A stretch of DNA of 64,000 nucleotides, taken from an uncultured Dysgonomonas sp. GTDB lineage: Bacteria > Bacteroidota > Bacteroidia > Bacteroidales > Dysgonomonadaceae. The position numbers and the translations under genes were made by a program. This document shows, piece by piece, positions 27,614 through 37,633 of the stretch (position 1 is its first letter; every line of letters starts with the position of its first letter). The notes under the pieces are model-generated. The model saw only the letters and a list, made by a program, of their open reading frames with translations, was not told the origin of the DNA and made no database searches. Where the stretch lies: NCBI GenBank assembly GCA_945273835.1, contig CALYPL010000001.1:134910-198909 (forward strand), written 5' to 3'.

Positions 27614-28171
27614 TCAATCTTTTTTAGCGTTCTTAAAGGGTAAACCAAATTCTTTGAGCAAAGCATACCCTTCTTCATCCGTTTTAGCGGAGGTCACAAA
27701 GGTAATATTCATTCCCAATATTTTACTAATATTATCAATATTAATTTCAGGGAACATGATTTGCTCTTCGATTCCAAGCGTGTAATTTCCACGTCCGTCA
27801 AGCTTACTTTCGATTCCTTTGAAGTCACGAATACGTGGCAAAGCAACACGTATAAGTCTTTCCATGAATTCGTACATCTTGTCATGACGCAATGTAACCA
27901 TCACACCAATAGGCATTTTACGACGCAACTTGAAGTTTGAAATATCTTTCTTCGAGTATGTTGCCACTGCTTTCTGACCTGTGATGGCTGTTATTTCATT
28001 AATAGCTGTTTCAATGATTTTTTTATCGCCAACTGCTATGCCTAATCCTTGATTGATTACAATCTTTTGGAGAACAGGTACCTGCATTACGGATTTGTAA
28101 CCGAATTCTTTCATCAAAGAAGAAACAATACGGTCTTTATATTCTGCTTTTAGAGATGTTGTATTGCTCAT
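27614..28171 (-). CDS. rplE: 50S ribosomal protein L5
   Basis: A 185-residue 5S rRNA-binding protein that contacts P-site tRNA and the 30S head. The block [20 protein letters not shown] and the C-terminal [20 protein letters not shown] are typical. Its start codon overlaps the rplX stop by 1 nt. Confidence 0.99.
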   Translation of the reverse strand: MSNTTSLKAEYKDRIVSSLMKEFGYKSVMQVPVLQKIVINQGLGIAVGDKKIIETAINEITAITGQKAVATYSKKDISNFKLRRKMPIGVMVTLRHDKMYEFMERLIRVALPRIRDFKGIESKLDGRGNYTLGIEEQIMFPEINIDNISKILGMNITFVTSAKTDEEGYALLKEFGLPFKNAKKD

Positions 28172-28491
28172 TATTTAATTTCCTCCCCTGATTTTTTAGA
28201 ATAACGTACCAATTTACCATTTTCGCCCATCTTGCGACCAATGCGTGTAGGTTTTCCTGTTTTAGGGTCTACTACATTCAGGTTCGAGATATGGATTGGA
28301 GCTTCTTGCGATTCAATACCTCCTTGGGTATTTTTAGCATTAGGCTTCGTACTTTTCTTTACCAAGTTGCGACCTTCAACTATGGCGCGTTGTTTCTCAA
28401 CGTAAACTTTGAGTACGCGACCGGTAGTTCCTTTGTCTTTTCCGGTATTGATGTATACGATATCGCCTTTCTTTATATGTAACTTGCTCAT
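28171..28491 (-). CDS. rplX: 50S ribosomal protein L24
   Basis: A 106-residue KOW-domain protein that starts 50S assembly at the 23S 5' end. The KOW motif [20 protein letters not shown] (about 5-24) is complete. It lies 18 nt after rplN and overlaps the rplE start by 1 nt. Confidence 0.99.
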   Translation of the reverse strand: MSKLHIKKGDIVYINTGKDKGTTGRVLKVYVEKQRAIVEGRNLVKKSTKPNAKNTQGGIESQEAPIHISNLNVVDPKTGKPTRIGRKMGENGKLVRYSKKSGEEIK

Positions 28492-28509
28492 TACTTTTCT
28501 TTTTTAGGA

Positions 28510-28875
28510 TTATAGTACCTCTGGTGCTAATGAAACAATTTTCATATTGGTTGCACGCAATTCACGGGCTACGGGTCCGAAGATACGGCTACCGCGCATT
28601 TCACCGGCTGCGTTTAGCAATACGCAAGCGTTATCGTCAAAACGTATGTAAGATCCGTCAGCACGACGAACTTCTTTTTTAGTACGTACGATTACGGCTT
28701 TTGTTACTGCACCTTTTTTGATTTCACTTGAAGGGATCACACTTTTGATAGCAACTACTATTATGTCGCCTACTGACGCATAGCGTCTTTTTGTTCCTCC
28801 TAATACGCGGATACACAAGCATTCTTTAGCTCCGCTGTTGTCGGTTACGACTAATCTTGATTCTTGTTGTATCAT
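28510..28875 (-). CDS. rplN: 50S ribosomal protein L14
   Basis: A 121-residue beta-barrel protein at the 50S interface, contacting 16S helix 44. It starts [18 protein letters not shown], contains the GDIIVVAIK strand, and ends with [17 protein letters not shown]. It lies 2 nt after rpsQ. Confidence 0.99.
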   Translation of the reverse strand: MIQQESRLVVTDNSGAKECLCIRVLGGTKRRYASVGDIIVVAIKSVIPSSEIKKGAVTKAVIVRTKKEVRRADGSYIRFDDNACVLLNAAGEMRGSRIFGPVARELRATNMKIVSLAPEVL

Positions 28876-28877
28876 AA

Positions 28878-29135
28878 TTATTTAGCCCTTTCTATGATTT
28901 CTACTAATCTCCATCTTTTAGTTTTACTCAAAGGACGAGTTTCCATGATGCGCACTGTGTCGCCGATGTTACATTCGTTCTTTTCGTCATGAGCGTGGTA
29001 TTTCTTCGTTTTGCTAACGAACTTTCCGTACATAGGGTGTTTTTCTTTCCATTTTACAGCTACTGTTATGGTTTTATCCATTTTATTGCTGAAAACGACC
29101 CCGATTCTTTCTTTTCTTAAATTTCTAGTTTCCAT
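28878..29135 (-). CDS. rpsQ: 30S ribosomal protein S17
   Basis: An 85-residue OB-fold S17 that binds the 16S 5' domain. The signature [20 protein letters not shown] (about 57-76) is intact. It follows rpmC by 5 nt and precedes rplN by 2 nt. Confidence 0.99.
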   Translation of the reverse strand: METRNLRKERIGVVFSNKMDKTITVAVKWKEKHPMYGKFVSKTKKYHAHDEKNECNIGDTVRIMETRPLSKTKRWRLVEIIERAK

Positions 29136-29140
29136 CAGCT

Positions 29141-29338
29141 TTATTTATTTTTTAATTCTCTTTGACGAATCTCGGTTTGGAAACGAGCTATATCTCTTCG
29201 TTTTTCTCTGATTTTTACCGAGCTGTCTAATGGAGATACACTGTGGTTTAATACCATCTGATTTAATGCTTTTTTCTCGGCATCAAGTCTTTCTGCCAGT
29301 TCTTTATCGCTAAGCTCTCTTACTTCTGCAATTTTCAT
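29141..29338 (-). CDS. rpmC: 50S ribosomal protein L29
   Basis: A 65-residue two-helix protein at the exit tunnel, beside L23. It starts [20 protein letters not shown] and ends with the typical [20 protein letters not shown]. It lies 12 nt after rplP. Confidence 0.98.
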   Translation of the reverse strand: MKIAEVRELSDKELAERLDAEKKALNQMVLNHSVSPLDSSVKIREKRRDIARFQTEIRQRELKNK

Positions 29339-29350
29339 AATGTCTCCAGA

Positions 29351-29779
29351 TTATTTTTGGTTATAGTCATAATCTCTGCGAACTACAAATTTTGTAGTCA
29401 CAGGAAGTTTCTGAGCTGCAAGGCGTAATGCTTCTTTAGCTACTTCGAATGATACTCCTTCGATTTCGAATAGTATACGTCCCGGTGTAACTGGGGCAAC
29501 GAAACCTTCAGGTGATCCTTTACCTTTACCCATACGTACTTCGGCTGGTTTTTTGGTAATTGGTTTGTCTGGGAATATTCTAACCCATACTTGACCCTGA
29601 CGTTGCATGTAACGTGTTACAGCGATACGTGCCGCTTCGATCTGGCGTCCTGTGATCCATTTAGAATCAAGTGTCTTGATTCCGAATGAACCGAATGCAA
29701 GCTCATATCCACGTTGGGCGTTGCCCTTCATGCGACCTTTTTGCTGCCTTCTGAATTTTGTTTTCTTCGGTTGTAACAT
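29351..29779 (-). CDS. rplP: 50S ribosomal protein L16
   Basis: A 142-residue L16 near the A-site tRNA elbow. It starts [19 protein letters not shown] and carries the signatures [20 protein letters not shown] and [20 protein letters not shown]. It follows rpsC by 21 nt. Confidence 0.99.
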   Translation of the reverse strand: MLQPKKTKFRRQQKGRMKGNAQRGYELAFGSFGIKTLDSKWITGRQIEAARIAVTRYMQRQGQVWVRIFPDKPITKKPAEVRMGKGKGSPEGFVAPVTPGRILFEIEGVSFEVAKEALRLAAQKLPVTTKFVVRRDYDYNQK

Positions 29780-29800
29780 TTCTGTTTTAAACTTTTAAGT

Positions 29801-30547
29801 TTATTTTCTCTTATTTCTCTTGGAACCTCTTTCGCCTCTGTCGCGTCCGCCTTCACGACGGTTTCCACCTCCTTGGTGTCCACCTTCTTTGGCTGCTGCA
29901 AATGAGGGAGCAAGGTCTTGCTTGCCGTAAACTTCTCCACGGCAAATCCATACTTTGATTCCGATTAAACCAACTTTTGTCAGAGCTTCGGCATGTGCAT
30001 AGTCTATATCAGCGCGGAATGTGTGAAGGGGTGTACGTCCTTCTTTGTACATTTCGGAACGTGCCATTTCGGCTCCGTTCAAACGACCTGATATTTGTAT
30101 TTTTATACCTTCGGCACCCATTCTCATTGTAGAAGCGATAGCCATCTTGACTGCTCGACGATATGCTATTTTACCTTCTACCTGACGTGCTACGTTATTT
30201 GCAACGATAACTGCGTCGAGTTCTGGTTTTTTAACTTCGAAAATATTGATTTGAATATCTTTGTCTGTTATTTTCTTCAACTCTTCTTTCAACTTGTCTA
30301 CTTCTTGTCCTCCTTTTCCGATAATTATACCGGGACGTGAGGTACAAACTGTGATTGTTACAAGTTTAAGTGTTCTTTCTATAACGATACGTGATACACT
30401 TGCTTTGGCAAGACGAGCATTCAGGTATTTACGGAGTTTGCTGTCTTCGAGCAATGTTGCACCGTAATTTTTACCTCCATACCAGTTAGAATCCCATCCT
30501 CGGATGATTCCTAAACGATTTGCTATCGGATTTACTTTCTGTCCCAT
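29801..30547 (-). CDS. rpsC: 30S ribosomal protein S3
   Basis: A 248-residue S3 of the 30S head, lining the mRNA entry. The KH domain is at about 50-110 ([20 protein letters not shown]), followed by the S3 C-terminal domain ([20 protein letters not shown]). The last 35 residues are a Gly/Arg/Lys-rich tail ([17 protein letters not shown]) longer than in E. coli. It follows rplV by 8 nt. Confidence 0.99.
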   Translation of the reverse strand: MGQKVNPIANRLGIIRGWDSNWYGGKNYGATLLEDSKLRKYLNARLAKASVSRIVIERTLKLVTITVCTSRPGIIIGKGGQEVDKLKEELKKITDKDIQINIFEVKKPELDAVIVANNVARQVEGKIAYRRAVKMAIASTMRMGAEGIKIQISGRLNGAEMARSEMYKEGRTPLHTFRADIDYAHAEALTKVGLIGIKVWICRGEVYGKQDLAPSFAAAKEGGHQGGGNRREGGRDRGERGSKRNKRK

Positions 30548-30555
30548 CTGCCTTA

Positions 30556-30963
30556 TTAATTTTGTTTTTCGGTTTTTAATGTATCTACATGCAATGTCAC
30601 ATGGTTGGAGCGTTTGCGTATACGGTATCCGCGACCCTGTGGGGCAGGACGTAGTCTTTTCAACATAGCGCCTCCATCGACGAAGATTTCTGATACATAT
30701 AGTTCTCCTGTTTCAGCTTTACGCTCATTCTTGGCTTCCCAGTTAGCTATGGCTGATTTCAATAGTCTTTCTAATTTTGCTGCAGCCTCTTTGTTCGAAT
30801 ATTTCAAAACACCGAGGGCTCTGAACACTTCCATACCGCGAATCATGTCAGCTACCAAGCGCATTTTCCGAGGTGAAGTAGGAACATTGTTCAACTTAGC
30901 AAAAGAGACTGTTTTTTTAGCTTCTTTTCTTGCTTCAGCTGTTATTCTTTTTCTAGCACCCAT
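30556..30963 (-). CDS. rplV: 50S ribosomal protein L22
   Basis: A 135-residue L22 whose beta-hairpin lines the exit tunnel. The motif [20 protein letters not shown] and the hairpin region [20 protein letters not shown] are complete. The basic N-terminal 18 residues extend beyond E. coli L22 (110 residues). It lies 43 nt after rpsS. Confidence 0.99.
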   Translation of the reverse strand: MGARKRITAEARKEAKKTVSFAKLNNVPTSPRKMRLVADMIRGMEVFRALGVLKYSNKEAAAKLERLLKSAIANWEAKNERKAETGELYVSEIFVDGGAMLKRLRPAPQGRGYRIRKRSNHVTLHVDTLKTEKQN

Positions 30964-31006
30964 TTTTTTGTTTCTTTTAATTTAATTTATTCTGGCTTGC
31001 GCTGAC

Positions 31007-31276
31007 TTATTTTTTCTTGTTACCTCCGTGTCCGCGGAAAGTACGTGTCATCGAAAATTCTCCCAATTTGTGACCTACCATATTTTCGGTTACATATACT
31101 GGGATAAATTTGTTTCCGTTATGAACAGCGATAGTGTGTCCTACGAAATCTGGCGATATCATCGAAGCCCTTGCCCATGTTTTAATTACAGCTTTTTTGC
31201 CTGACTCATTCATAGCCAAAACTTTCTTTTCGAGCTTTAAATTAATGTACGGGCCTTTTTTTAACGAACGACTCAT
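31007..31276 (-). CDS. rpsS: 30S ribosomal protein S19
   Basis: An 89-residue S19 of the 30S head, partner of S13. It starts [19 protein letters not shown] and carries the signature [20 protein letters not shown] followed by FRGHGG. It follows rplB by 23 nt. Confidence 0.99.
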   Translation of the reverse strand: MSRSLKKGPYINLKLEKKVLAMNESGKKAVIKTWARASMISPDFVGHTIAVHNGNKFIPVYVTENMVGHKLGEFSMTRTFRGHGGNKKK

Positions 31277-31299
31277 ATTTTTTACTTTAATTAATCAGG

Positions 31300-32127
31300 T
31301 TATTTTTTCTTGCTTCTTTCGATTATATACTTAGAAGAATGCTTTTTAGGCGCTCTTGTTTTAAGTCCTTTTGCATATAATCCTTTACGTGATCTTGGGT
31401 GACCTCCTGAGGCACGTCCTTCACCACCACCCATTGGGTGATCTACCGGGTTCATTACAACACCTCGGTTATGAGGACGACGTCCAAGCCAACGAGAGCG
31501 TCCAGCTTTTCCTGATTTTTCAAGTGCATGATCTGAGTTACCTACACTTCCGATTGTTGCTTTACAAGACGAAAGTATTTTTCGTGTTTCTCCTGAAGGC
31601 ATTTTAATGATTGCATAAGTTCCTTCGCGTGAAACTAATTGGGCAAATACTCCTGCAGAGCGTACCATTTTAGCACCTTGTCCGGGACGTAATTCAATGT
31701 TGTGAATTACTGTACCGACTGGTATGTTTGCTAATGGTAATGCGTTACCTACTTCAGGTGCGGCTTCTGCTCCTGACATCACTGTCTGACCTACTACTAT
31801 GCCATCGGGTGCAAGCATGTATGCTTTTTCTCCGTCTGCGTAATAAAGTAGCGCAATACGAGCCGAACGGTTCGGATCGTATTCTACTGATTTTACGGTG
31901 GCTGGTATTCCGTCTTTTGTTCTCTTGAAGTCGATAAATCTGAATTTACGTTTGTGTCCGCCTCCCAGGTAACGCATTGTCATTTTACCTGTGTTGTTAC
32001 GTCCACCTGACGCTTTTTTACCGTAAACAAGAGATTTTTCTGGTACACTAGCAGTGATTTCTTCGAATGTACCAATAATCTTGTGTCTTTGCCCCGGTGT
32101 TGTGGGCTTTAATTTACGTACTGCCAT
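31300..32127 (-). CDS. rplB: 50S ribosomal protein L2
   Basis: A 275-residue L2, required for subunit joining and peptidyl transfer. The signature [19 protein letters not shown] contains His230, equivalent to the conserved E. coli His229 near the peptidyl transferase centre. The SH3-like and OB domains lie in residues 60-200. It follows rplW by 8 nt. Confidence 0.99.
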   Translation of the reverse strand: MAVRKLKPTTPGQRHKIIGTFEEITASVPEKSLVYGKKASGGRNNTGKMTMRYLGGGHKRKFRFIDFKRTKDGIPATVKSVEYDPNRSARIALLYYADGEKAYMLAPDGIVVGQTVMSGAEAAPEVGNALPLANIPVGTVIHNIELRPGQGAKMVRSAGVFAQLVSREGTYAIIKMPSGETRKILSSCKATIGSVGNSDHALEKSGKAGRSRWLGRRPHNRGVVMNPVDHPMGGGEGRASGGHPRSRKGLYAKGLKTRAPKKHSSKYIIERSKKK

Positions 32128-32135
32128 TTTATTAT

Positions 32136-32429
32136 TTAGATATTACTAAAAAGATCTATAACTTCTCCTTCTTTCAGGGTAATTATTGCTTTTTTGAAAG
32201 CTGGTACTTTACCGTTTATAACGCCTGATTTTGTAAAGCGACTTTTCTTTTTACCGGCATAGTTCATTGTATTAACCGATATTACTGTTACGCCATACAT
32301 ATCTTCTACTGCCTTTTTGATCTGGACCTTGTTAGCAGAAGGAGCTACGCGAAAACCGTAACGATTCGGATATTTTTCCGATATTGCGGTTTGCTTTTCT
32401 GTGAGAATTGGTTTTATCAATACTTGCAT
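32136..32429 (-). CDS. rplW: 50S ribosomal protein L23
   Basis: A 97-residue exit-tunnel protein that docks trigger factor and SRP. The frame starts [20 protein letters not shown] and has [20 protein letters not shown], both typical. It follows rplD by 11 nt. Confidence 0.99.
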   Translation of the reverse strand: MQVLIKPILTEKQTAISEKYPNRYGFRVAPSANKVQIKKAVEDMYGVTVISVNTMNYAGKKKSRFTKSGVINGKVPAFKKAIITLKEGEVIDLFSNI

Positions 32430-32440
32430 ATTCTACCTCC

Positions 32441-33073
32441 TTAGGCTTTGTTTAAAAGGTTATCGATTACAGCCACTGAAGACTCACACAATATGATACT
32501 TGCTGAGTTCATTATTGAGTAAGTATTTAGTTCAGAAGCGCTTATAATATTCACTTTCTGCAAATTACGAGCCGACAAATATACGTTTTTATTTTGACCT
32601 GGCAAAACGAAAAGTACCTTTTTATCAGCCACTTGCAAATCCTTAGTCAATGCTACGAAATCTTTTGTTTTCGGCGCATCGAACGATAGGTCTTCAACTA
32701 CAAGTATCTGGTTGTCTTTTGCTTTGTATGAAAGTGCTGATTTACGAGCAAGTTGTTTAACTTTTTTATTGAGTTTGAAGCTGTAGTCTCTTGGTTTAGG
32801 ACCAAATACTCGAGCTCCTCCAACTAATACTGGTGAGTTGATGTCACCTCTACGCGCACCGCCTCCACCTTTCTGACGGATCAGTTTACGTGTACTTCCT
32901 GAAAGTTCACTTCTTTCTTTCGATTTATGTGTTCCTTGGCGTTGGTTAGCAAGATATTGCTTAACGTCCAACCAGATCACATGATCGTTAGGCTCAATAC
33001 CGAAGATAGCATCGTTAAGTGCTATTTTCTTGCCGGTATCTTGTCCTTTTTTATCTAATATACTAAGTTCCAT
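32441..33073 (-). CDS. rplD: 50S ribosomal protein L4
   Basis: A 210-residue L4 with the long loop that reaches the tunnel constriction ([20 protein letters not shown], about 62-81) and a globular domain ending in [12 protein letters not shown]. In E. coli L4 also represses the S10 operon by acting on its leader; here a stable hairpin lies before rpsJ. It overlaps rplC by 1 nt. Confidence 0.99.
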   Translation of the reverse strand: MELSILDKKGQDTGKKIALNDAIFGIEPNDHVIWLDVKQYLANQRQGTHKSKERSELSGSTRKLIRQKGGGGARRGDINSPVLVGGARVFGPKPRDYSFKLNKKVKQLARKSALSYKAKDNQILVVEDLSFDAPKTKDFVALTKDLQVADKKVLFVLPGQNKNVYLSARNLQKVNIISASELNTYSIMNSASIILCESSVAVIDNLLNKA

Positions 33074-33687
33074 TACTTTTCAATTAATACGATTGATCCT
33101 TTGCTTCCTGGAACTGAACCTTTTATTAATAAAAGATTGTGTTCTGGAATTACTTTAATTATCTGAAGGTTTTGAACAGTTGTACGGGCGTTACCCATCT
33201 GTCCAGCCATTCTTGTTCCTTTGAACACCTTTGCAGGGTATGAACAAGCACCGATTGAACCGGGAGCGCGCAAACGGTTGTGCTGACCTAATGTAGCTTC
33301 ACCGACACCTTTAAAGTTGTGGCGTTTTACTACCCCCTGAAAACCTTTACCTTTTGATGTACCTACAACGTCTACAAAAACTGTGTCGTTAAAAACATCT
33401 ACAGTAAGGACATCGCCTAATTTACATTCTTTGTAACCTTTGAACTCAGCCAAGTGTTTCTTTGGTGTTACTCCTGCTTTTTTGAAGTGACCTTGTTCAG
33501 GTTTGCTGGTATGTTTATCTTTTTTATCGATAAACCCAACTTGAACGGCTTCGTATCCGTCTTTTTCAGCAGTTTTGATTTGAGTAACTACACAAGGACC
33601 TACTTCGATAACAGTGCATGGAACATTTTTTCCCTCGGCACTGAAAACGGATGTCATTCCGATTTTTTTTCCTAATAATCCTGGCAT
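33073..33687 (-). CDS. rplC: 50S ribosomal protein L3
   Basis: A 204-residue L3 that starts 50S assembly and reaches the peptidyl transferase centre. It starts [19 protein letters not shown] and has the central [20 protein letters not shown] and [15 protein letters not shown] segments, including the Gln that is methylated in E. coli. It follows rpsJ by 41 nt. Confidence 0.99.
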   Translation of the reverse strand: MPGLLGKKIGMTSVFSAEGKNVPCTVIEVGPCVVTQIKTAEKDGYEAVQVGFIDKKDKHTSKPEQGHFKKAGVTPKKHLAEFKGYKECKLGDVLTVDVFNDTVFVDVVGTSKGKGFQGVVKRHNFKGVGEATLGQHNRLRAPGSIGACSYPAKVFKGTRMAGQMGNARTTVQNLQIIKVIPEHNLLLIKGSVPGSKGSIVLIEK

Positions 33688-33728
33688 TTCTCTTTTTTAT
33701 TTAATTAAACTCTTAAAAAATTAAGCTA

Positions 33729-34034
33729 TTATACTTTTATTTCGACTTCTACACCGCTTGGCAATTCAAGTTTCATCAAGGCATCAACAGTTTTAGCTGT
33801 AGAGCTGTAAATGTCGATAAGACGCTTGTATGAACATAGTTCGAATTGTTCACGTGATTTTTTGTTTACGAATGTCGAACGGTTTACTGTAAAGATGCGT
33901 TTGTGTGTTGGCAACGGAATTGGTCCGCTTACTACTGCACCTGTAGCTTTTACAGTTTTTACGATTTTCTCAGCTGACTTGTCAACCAATGTGTAATCGT
34001 ACGATTTCAATTTGATTCTAATTTTCTGACTCAT
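33729..34034 (-). CDS. rpsJ: 30S ribosomal protein S10
   Basis: A 101-residue S10 (NusE), part of the 30S head and of the transcription antitermination complex with NusB. The signature [20 protein letters not shown] is intact. It is first gene of the S10 block and lies 95 nt after fusA, with a hairpin in the spacer. Confidence 0.99.
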   Translation of the reverse strand: MSQKIRIKLKSYDYTLVDKSAEKIVKTVKATGAVVSGPIPLPTHKRIFTVNRSTFVNKKSREQFELCSYKRLIDIYSSTAKTVDALMKLELPSGVEVEIKV

Positions 34035-34079
34035 GCTGGTCTTTTAGTTATTATTTATTCAAAATTTGTATTTAAAATC

Positions 34080-34119
34080 ACAGGCTACTATTAAGAGTCA
34101 TTTGCTAATAGTAACCTGT
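34080..34119 (-). promoter_or_regulatory. imperfect 13-bp hairpin between fusA and rpsJ
   Basis: ACAGG-C-TACTATTA (34080-34093) pairs with TAATAGTA-A-CCTGT (34106-34119), with one mismatch and a 12-nt loop. It lies 10 nt after the fusA stop and 45 nt before rpsJ. Read leftward it is followed by GATTTTAAAT, a weak T-run. It could be a partial terminator, an attenuator or the L4-responsive leader of the S10 block. The stem is seen; the role is inferred. Confidence 0.6.
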
Positions 34120-34129
34120 TCTTTTTGCA

Positions 34130-36253
34130 TTATTTTATCAAGTCTACACGTCCTTTTACGTCTGTCAATACTTGACGGGCAATAGAAGGAGATACTTGTT
34201 CGTAATGATCGAATGTCATAGCAGATGTTGCACGTCCTGATGTAATGGTACGTAACGATGTCACATAACCAAACATTTCAGCCAACGGAACTTTTGCTTT
34301 AACGATACGTGCACCTGAACGGCTTGATTCCATACCTTCTACTTGTCCACGACGTTTGTTTAGGTCGGAAATGACGTCACCCATACTTTCTTCAGGTGTA
34401 ACAACTTCGAGCTTCATTATAGGCTCTTGTAGTACAGGACCTGCTTTTTCTGAGGCGTTACGGAATGCCATTTTAGCACACAATTCGAATGAAAGCTGGT
34501 CAGAGTCTACCGGATGGTATGATCCGTCAACTAATACAACTTTAAGTTTATCGAGTGCGTATCCTGCAAGAACACCATTCTTCATTGCAGCAAGGAATCC
34601 TTTTTGCACTGAAGGGATAAATTCTTTAGGAATGTTACCACCTTTAACTTCGTCAACAAATTGCAAATCTCCATCAAAGTCTTCGTCTGCTGGCCCTATC
34701 TTAACGATGATATCAGCAAATTTACCACGACCTCCGGTTTGCTTTTTGTACACTTCACGAAGTTCTACTGTCTGTGTGATGGCTTCTTTGTATGAAACCT
34801 GAGGACGTCCTTGGTTACATTCAACTTTGAACTCACGTTTCAGACGGTCGATGATGATTTCGAGGTGAAGCTCACCCATACCTTCGATTACTGTCTGACC
34901 TGATTCTTCGTCTGTATGTACTCGGAATGTTGGATCTTCTTCCGCAAGTTTAGCCAAACCATTAGATAATTTATCAATATCTTTTTGTGTTTGTGGTTCA
35001 ACTGCTATTCCGATTACCGGTTCAGGGAAGTCCATTGACTCAAGAACGATCGGATTGTTTTCATCACAAAGTGTGTCACCTGTACGGATATCTTTGAAAC
35101 CTACTCCTGCACCTATATCTCCACAGCCGATAACTTCTTTCGGATTCTGTTTGTTTGAGTGCATTTGGAACAAACGTGAAATACGTTCTTTTTTATCTGA
35201 ACGTGGGTTATATACGTATGATCCTGCAGGTAGTTCTCCTGAATATACACGGAAGAAGCACAAACGTCCTACGTAAGGGTCGGTTGCGATCTTAAATGCA
35301 AGCGCACAAAGAGGTTCGTCCGGACTTGGGTGACGTACTACTATTTTATCTGTGCGTGGGTCAGTTCCTTCGATTGCCAATGTATCAATCGGACTTGGAA
35401 GGAATTTACAAACTGCATCCAATAATGGTTGTACTCCTTTATTTTTGAATGATGAACCGCAAAGCATTGGGTTAATCTTCATTTCGAGTGTTCCGACACG
35501 AAGTGCTGCAAGGATTTCTTCTTCTGTGATTGATGAAGGATCGTCGAAGAATTTAGCCATCAACGACTCGTCGCATTCTGCTACTGCTTCAAGCATTTTT
35601 TCTCTCCACTCTTGTGCTTCTGCCAAATCTTCAGCAGGTATTTCGTCTAATTCATAGTCAGCACCCATTGTTTCGTCATGCCAGTACATAGCCTTCATTT
35701 TAACAAGGTCTATAATTCCTCTGAAGTGCTCTTCTGCGCCTATCGGAATTTGAACTGGACATGGTGTTGCTCCTAATATTTCTTTTACTTGACGAACTAC
35801 GTCGAAGAAGTTTGCACCTGAACGGTCCATTTTATTCACGTAGCATATGCGTGGCACTTTATATTTGTCTGCCTGACGCCATACTGTTTCGGATTGAGGT
35901 TCAACCCCTCCTACCGCACAAAATGTAGCGATAGCTCCGTCAAGGATACGCAAGGAACGTTCTACTTCTACAGTAAAGTCAACGTGTCCGGGAGTGTCGA
36001 TCAAGTTAATCTTGAAAGCCTCATTATCGTACTTCCACTGTGTTGTTGTGGCAGCAGAAGTAATTGTGATACCACGCTCTTGTTCTTGCTCCATCCAGTC
36101 CATAGTGGCAGCACCATCATGTACTTCACCAATTTTGTGAGTAAGACCGGTGTAAAACAATATACGTTCGGAGGTGGTAGTTTTACCGGCATCGATGTGA
36201 GCCATGATACCGATATTTCTTGTATTTCTTAAATGATCAATAACTTTAGCCAT
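34130..36253 (-). CDS. fusA: elongation factor G
   Basis: A 707-residue translocase GTPase. The G motifs are complete: AHIDAGKT (18-25), DTPGHVDF (86-93) and NKMDR (140-144), with the switch I RGITI (60-64) threonine present. Domains II-V follow, with [10 protein letters not shown] and the domain [17 protein letters not shown] region. Its position after rpsG is that of the classical EF-G. No tuf gene follows. Some Bacteroidales carry a second, divergent EF-G elsewhere; this one has all GTPase signatures. Confidence 0.99.
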   Translation of the reverse strand: MAKVIDHLRNTRNIGIMAHIDAGKTTTSERILFYTGLTHKIGEVHDGAATMDWMEQEQERGITITSAATTTQWKYDNEAFKINLIDTPGHVDFTVEVERSLRILDGAIATFCAVGGVEPQSETVWRQADKYKVPRICYVNKMDRSGANFFDVVRQVKEILGATPCPVQIPIGAEEHFRGIIDLVKMKAMYWHDETMGADYELDEIPAEDLAEAQEWREKMLEAVAECDESLMAKFFDDPSSITEEEILAALRVGTLEMKINPMLCGSSFKNKGVQPLLDAVCKFLPSPIDTLAIEGTDPRTDKIVVRHPSPDEPLCALAFKIATDPYVGRLCFFRVYSGELPAGSYVYNPRSDKKERISRLFQMHSNKQNPKEVIGCGDIGAGVGFKDIRTGDTLCDENNPIVLESMDFPEPVIGIAVEPQTQKDIDKLSNGLAKLAEEDPTFRVHTDEESGQTVIEGMGELHLEIIIDRLKREFKVECNQGRPQVSYKEAITQTVELREVYKKQTGGRGKFADIIVKIGPADEDFDGDLQFVDEVKGGNIPKEFIPSVQKGFLAAMKNGVLAGYALDKLKVVLVDGSYHPVDSDQLSFELCAKMAFRNASEKAGPVLQEPIMKLEVVTPEESMGDVISDLNKRRGQVEGMESSRSGARIVKAKVPLAEMFGYVTSLRTITSGRATSAMTFDHYEQVSPSIARQVLTDVKGRVDLIK

Positions 36254-36282
36254 TGTCTAAATTTACTCCTTATTTCGTTAAA

Positions 36283-36759
36283 TTAAAATCTGAAATGAGC
36301 GAATGCACGGTTAGCTTCTGCCATTTTGTGCATATCTTCTTTACGTTTGAATGCTCCACCTTGATTGTTGAACGCATCGGTAATTTCTGCAGCCAATTTA
36401 TCAGCCATAGTTTTACCTCCTCTTTTGCGAGCATACAGGATAAGGTTTTTCATACAGATGGATTCTTTACGATCAGGGCGTATTTCTGTCGGAACTTGAA
36501 ATGTTGCTCCGCCTACACGGCGAGACTTCACTTCAACTTGTGGAGTTACGTTGTCAAGAGCGGTTTTCCAAATTTCCAATGCCGATTTCTCTTCGTTCGG
36601 CAATTTATTTTTTACGGTTTCTAATGCTGTGTAGAAGATTGTATATGCAGTAGATTTTTTACCGTCATACATCAGGTGGTTAACGAACTTTGTAACCTTT
36701 ACATCACCGAAAACAGGATCCGGAAGGATCTGTCTCTTTTTTGGTTTTGCTTTTCTCAT
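36283..36759 (-). CDS. rpsG: 30S ribosomal protein S7
   Basis: A 158-residue S7 that starts assembly of the 30S head and contacts E-site tRNA. It starts [19 protein letters not shown] and has the [17 protein letters not shown] signature. The beta-hairpin and C-terminal helices are complete. It lies 157 nt after rpsL; in E. coli this spacer is the site of S7 translational control. Confidence 0.99.
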   Translation of the reverse strand: MRKAKPKKRQILPDPVFGDVKVTKFVNHLMYDGKKSTAYTIFYTALETVKNKLPNEEKSALEIWKTALDNVTPQVEVKSRRVGGATFQVPTEIRPDRKESICMKNLILYARKRGGKTMADKLAAEITDAFNNQGGAFKRKEDMHKMAEANRAFAHFRF

Positions 36760-36812
36760 TTTTGCTAAAAAATTTGTTTTTGTTTTTGGTTGTCAATTTA
36801 GCTGTCTTCAAC

Positions 36813-36828
36813 AAACTCCTCTGAGTTT
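36813..36828 (-). promoter_or_regulatory. small hairpin in the rpsL-rpsG spacer
   Basis: AAACTC (36813-36818) pairs with GAGTTT (36823-36828) across a 4-nt loop, within a 157-nt spacer between S12 and S7 genes. E. coli S7 binds an RNA structure at the equivalent place. Whether this stem serves the same purpose is unknown. Confidence 0.35.
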
Positions 36829-36916
36829 ATTTACTCAACCTGTATTGCCTATCCAATAAACTTAAACCGTTTTAATACTAATTAAATTGCGTGTTTAAGT
36901 GGGATTGCCGTGCAAA

Positions 36917-37333
36917 TTATTTCTTTTTTGCTCCGCCTTTGGCTGCTGCTGCAGCTGCACCCGCTTTAGGACGTTTAGCTCCGTATTTAGAGCGACGTTG
37001 TGTACGACCGTTTACTCCGGCTGTATCCAATGTTCCGCGAACAATGTGATAACGAACGCCCGGAAGGTCTTTCACACGACCACCTCTAACCAATACAATA
37101 GAGTGTTCCTGCAAGTTATGTCCTTCTCCGGGGATATAAGCATTCACTTCTTTTGAGTTAGTTAAGCGCACACGTGCTACTTTACGCATTGCTGAATTTG
37201 GTTTTTTAGGAGTTGTTGTGTACACACGAATACATACACCACGACGTTGTGGGCATGAATCAAGCGCACGAGATTTACTCTTATCAACCAAAACAGTACG
37301 TCCTTTTCTTACTAATTGTTGAATTGTAGGCAT
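36917..37333 (-). CDS. rpsL: 30S ribosomal protein S12
   Basis: A 138-residue decoding-centre protein. It starts [20 protein letters not shown]. Lys43 and Lys44 in TPKKPNSA, and Lys88 in RVKDLPG, are wild type; substitutions at these places give streptomycin resistance in other bacteria. The C-terminus has an Ala/Lys-rich tail ([14 protein letters not shown]). It is the first gene of the 18-kb ribosomal cluster, with a promoter and long leader upstream. Confidence 0.99.
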   Translation of the reverse strand: MPTIQQLVRKGRTVLVDKSKSRALDSCPQRRGVCIRVYTTTPKKPNSAMRKVARVRLTNSKEVNAYIPGEGHNLQEHSIVLVRGGRVKDLPGVRYHIVRGTLDTAGVNGRTQRRSKYGAKRPKAGAAAAAAKGGAKKK

Positions 37334-37420
37334 CTTGTTTTAATCTTTGAAACTTAAAATCAGTTAGTTTTGTTATAAATTTACCTTTATAAACAGCACA
37401 TAGGAAACGTTTATTTACAT

Positions 37421-37438
37421 AGTAATCAATTGATTACT
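37421..37438. repeat. 18-bp perfect palindrome in the rpsL leader
   Basis: AGTAATCAATTGATTACT is its own reverse complement. It lies between the inferred transcription start (near 37468) and the rpsL start codon at 37333, inside the leader. It could be a DNA operator or an RNA pairing element. The palindrome is seen directly; a function is inferred. Confidence 0.65.
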
Positions 37439-37474
37439 TCTGAAACAAACTATTCCGATGCATTATTTAGGGCG

Positions 37475-37506
37475 CAAATGTAGCGATAATCAATGAGATA
37501 TACAAA
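37475..37506 (-). promoter_or_regulatory. promoter of the rpsL-rplQ ribosomal cluster
   Basis: On the minus strand TTTG (37506-37503) precedes TACATTTG (37482-37475) by 20 nt, matching TTTG-N19/20-TAnnTTTG. The leader would be about 135 nt. This is the only clear promoter seen for the 33 ribosomal cluster genes, though internal ones cannot be excluded. Confidence 0.75.
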
Positions 37507-37575
37507 ATTCTGGTCAGACTTTTTTATTAAAAATAACAGATTATCTATTTGTTATACGATAGATAGGATAATCTA

Positions 37576-37606
37576 TTTGTTATTTTTTCTTCCGGCTTTA
37601 TCTTTG
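37576..37606 (+). promoter_or_regulatory. promoter of the esterase gene
   Basis: TTTG (37576-37579), 19 nt, then TATCTTTG (37599-37606): an exact match to the Bacteroidetes consensus. It ends 27 nt before the ATG at 37634, which decides that start over an upstream in-frame one at 37493. Confidence 0.8.
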
Positions 37607-37633
37607 TTTATAATTATAAAAAAATCTGAATTT

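Noticed and set aside
34035..34129. Absence of tuf after fusA.
   Set aside because: In Bacteroidota tuf usually lies elsewhere, so this is not unusual.
34356..34802. A 148-codon plus-strand open frame within fusA.
   Set aside because: It is an antisense shadow of the highly conserved EF-G gene with Ser-rich, non-protein-like composition.
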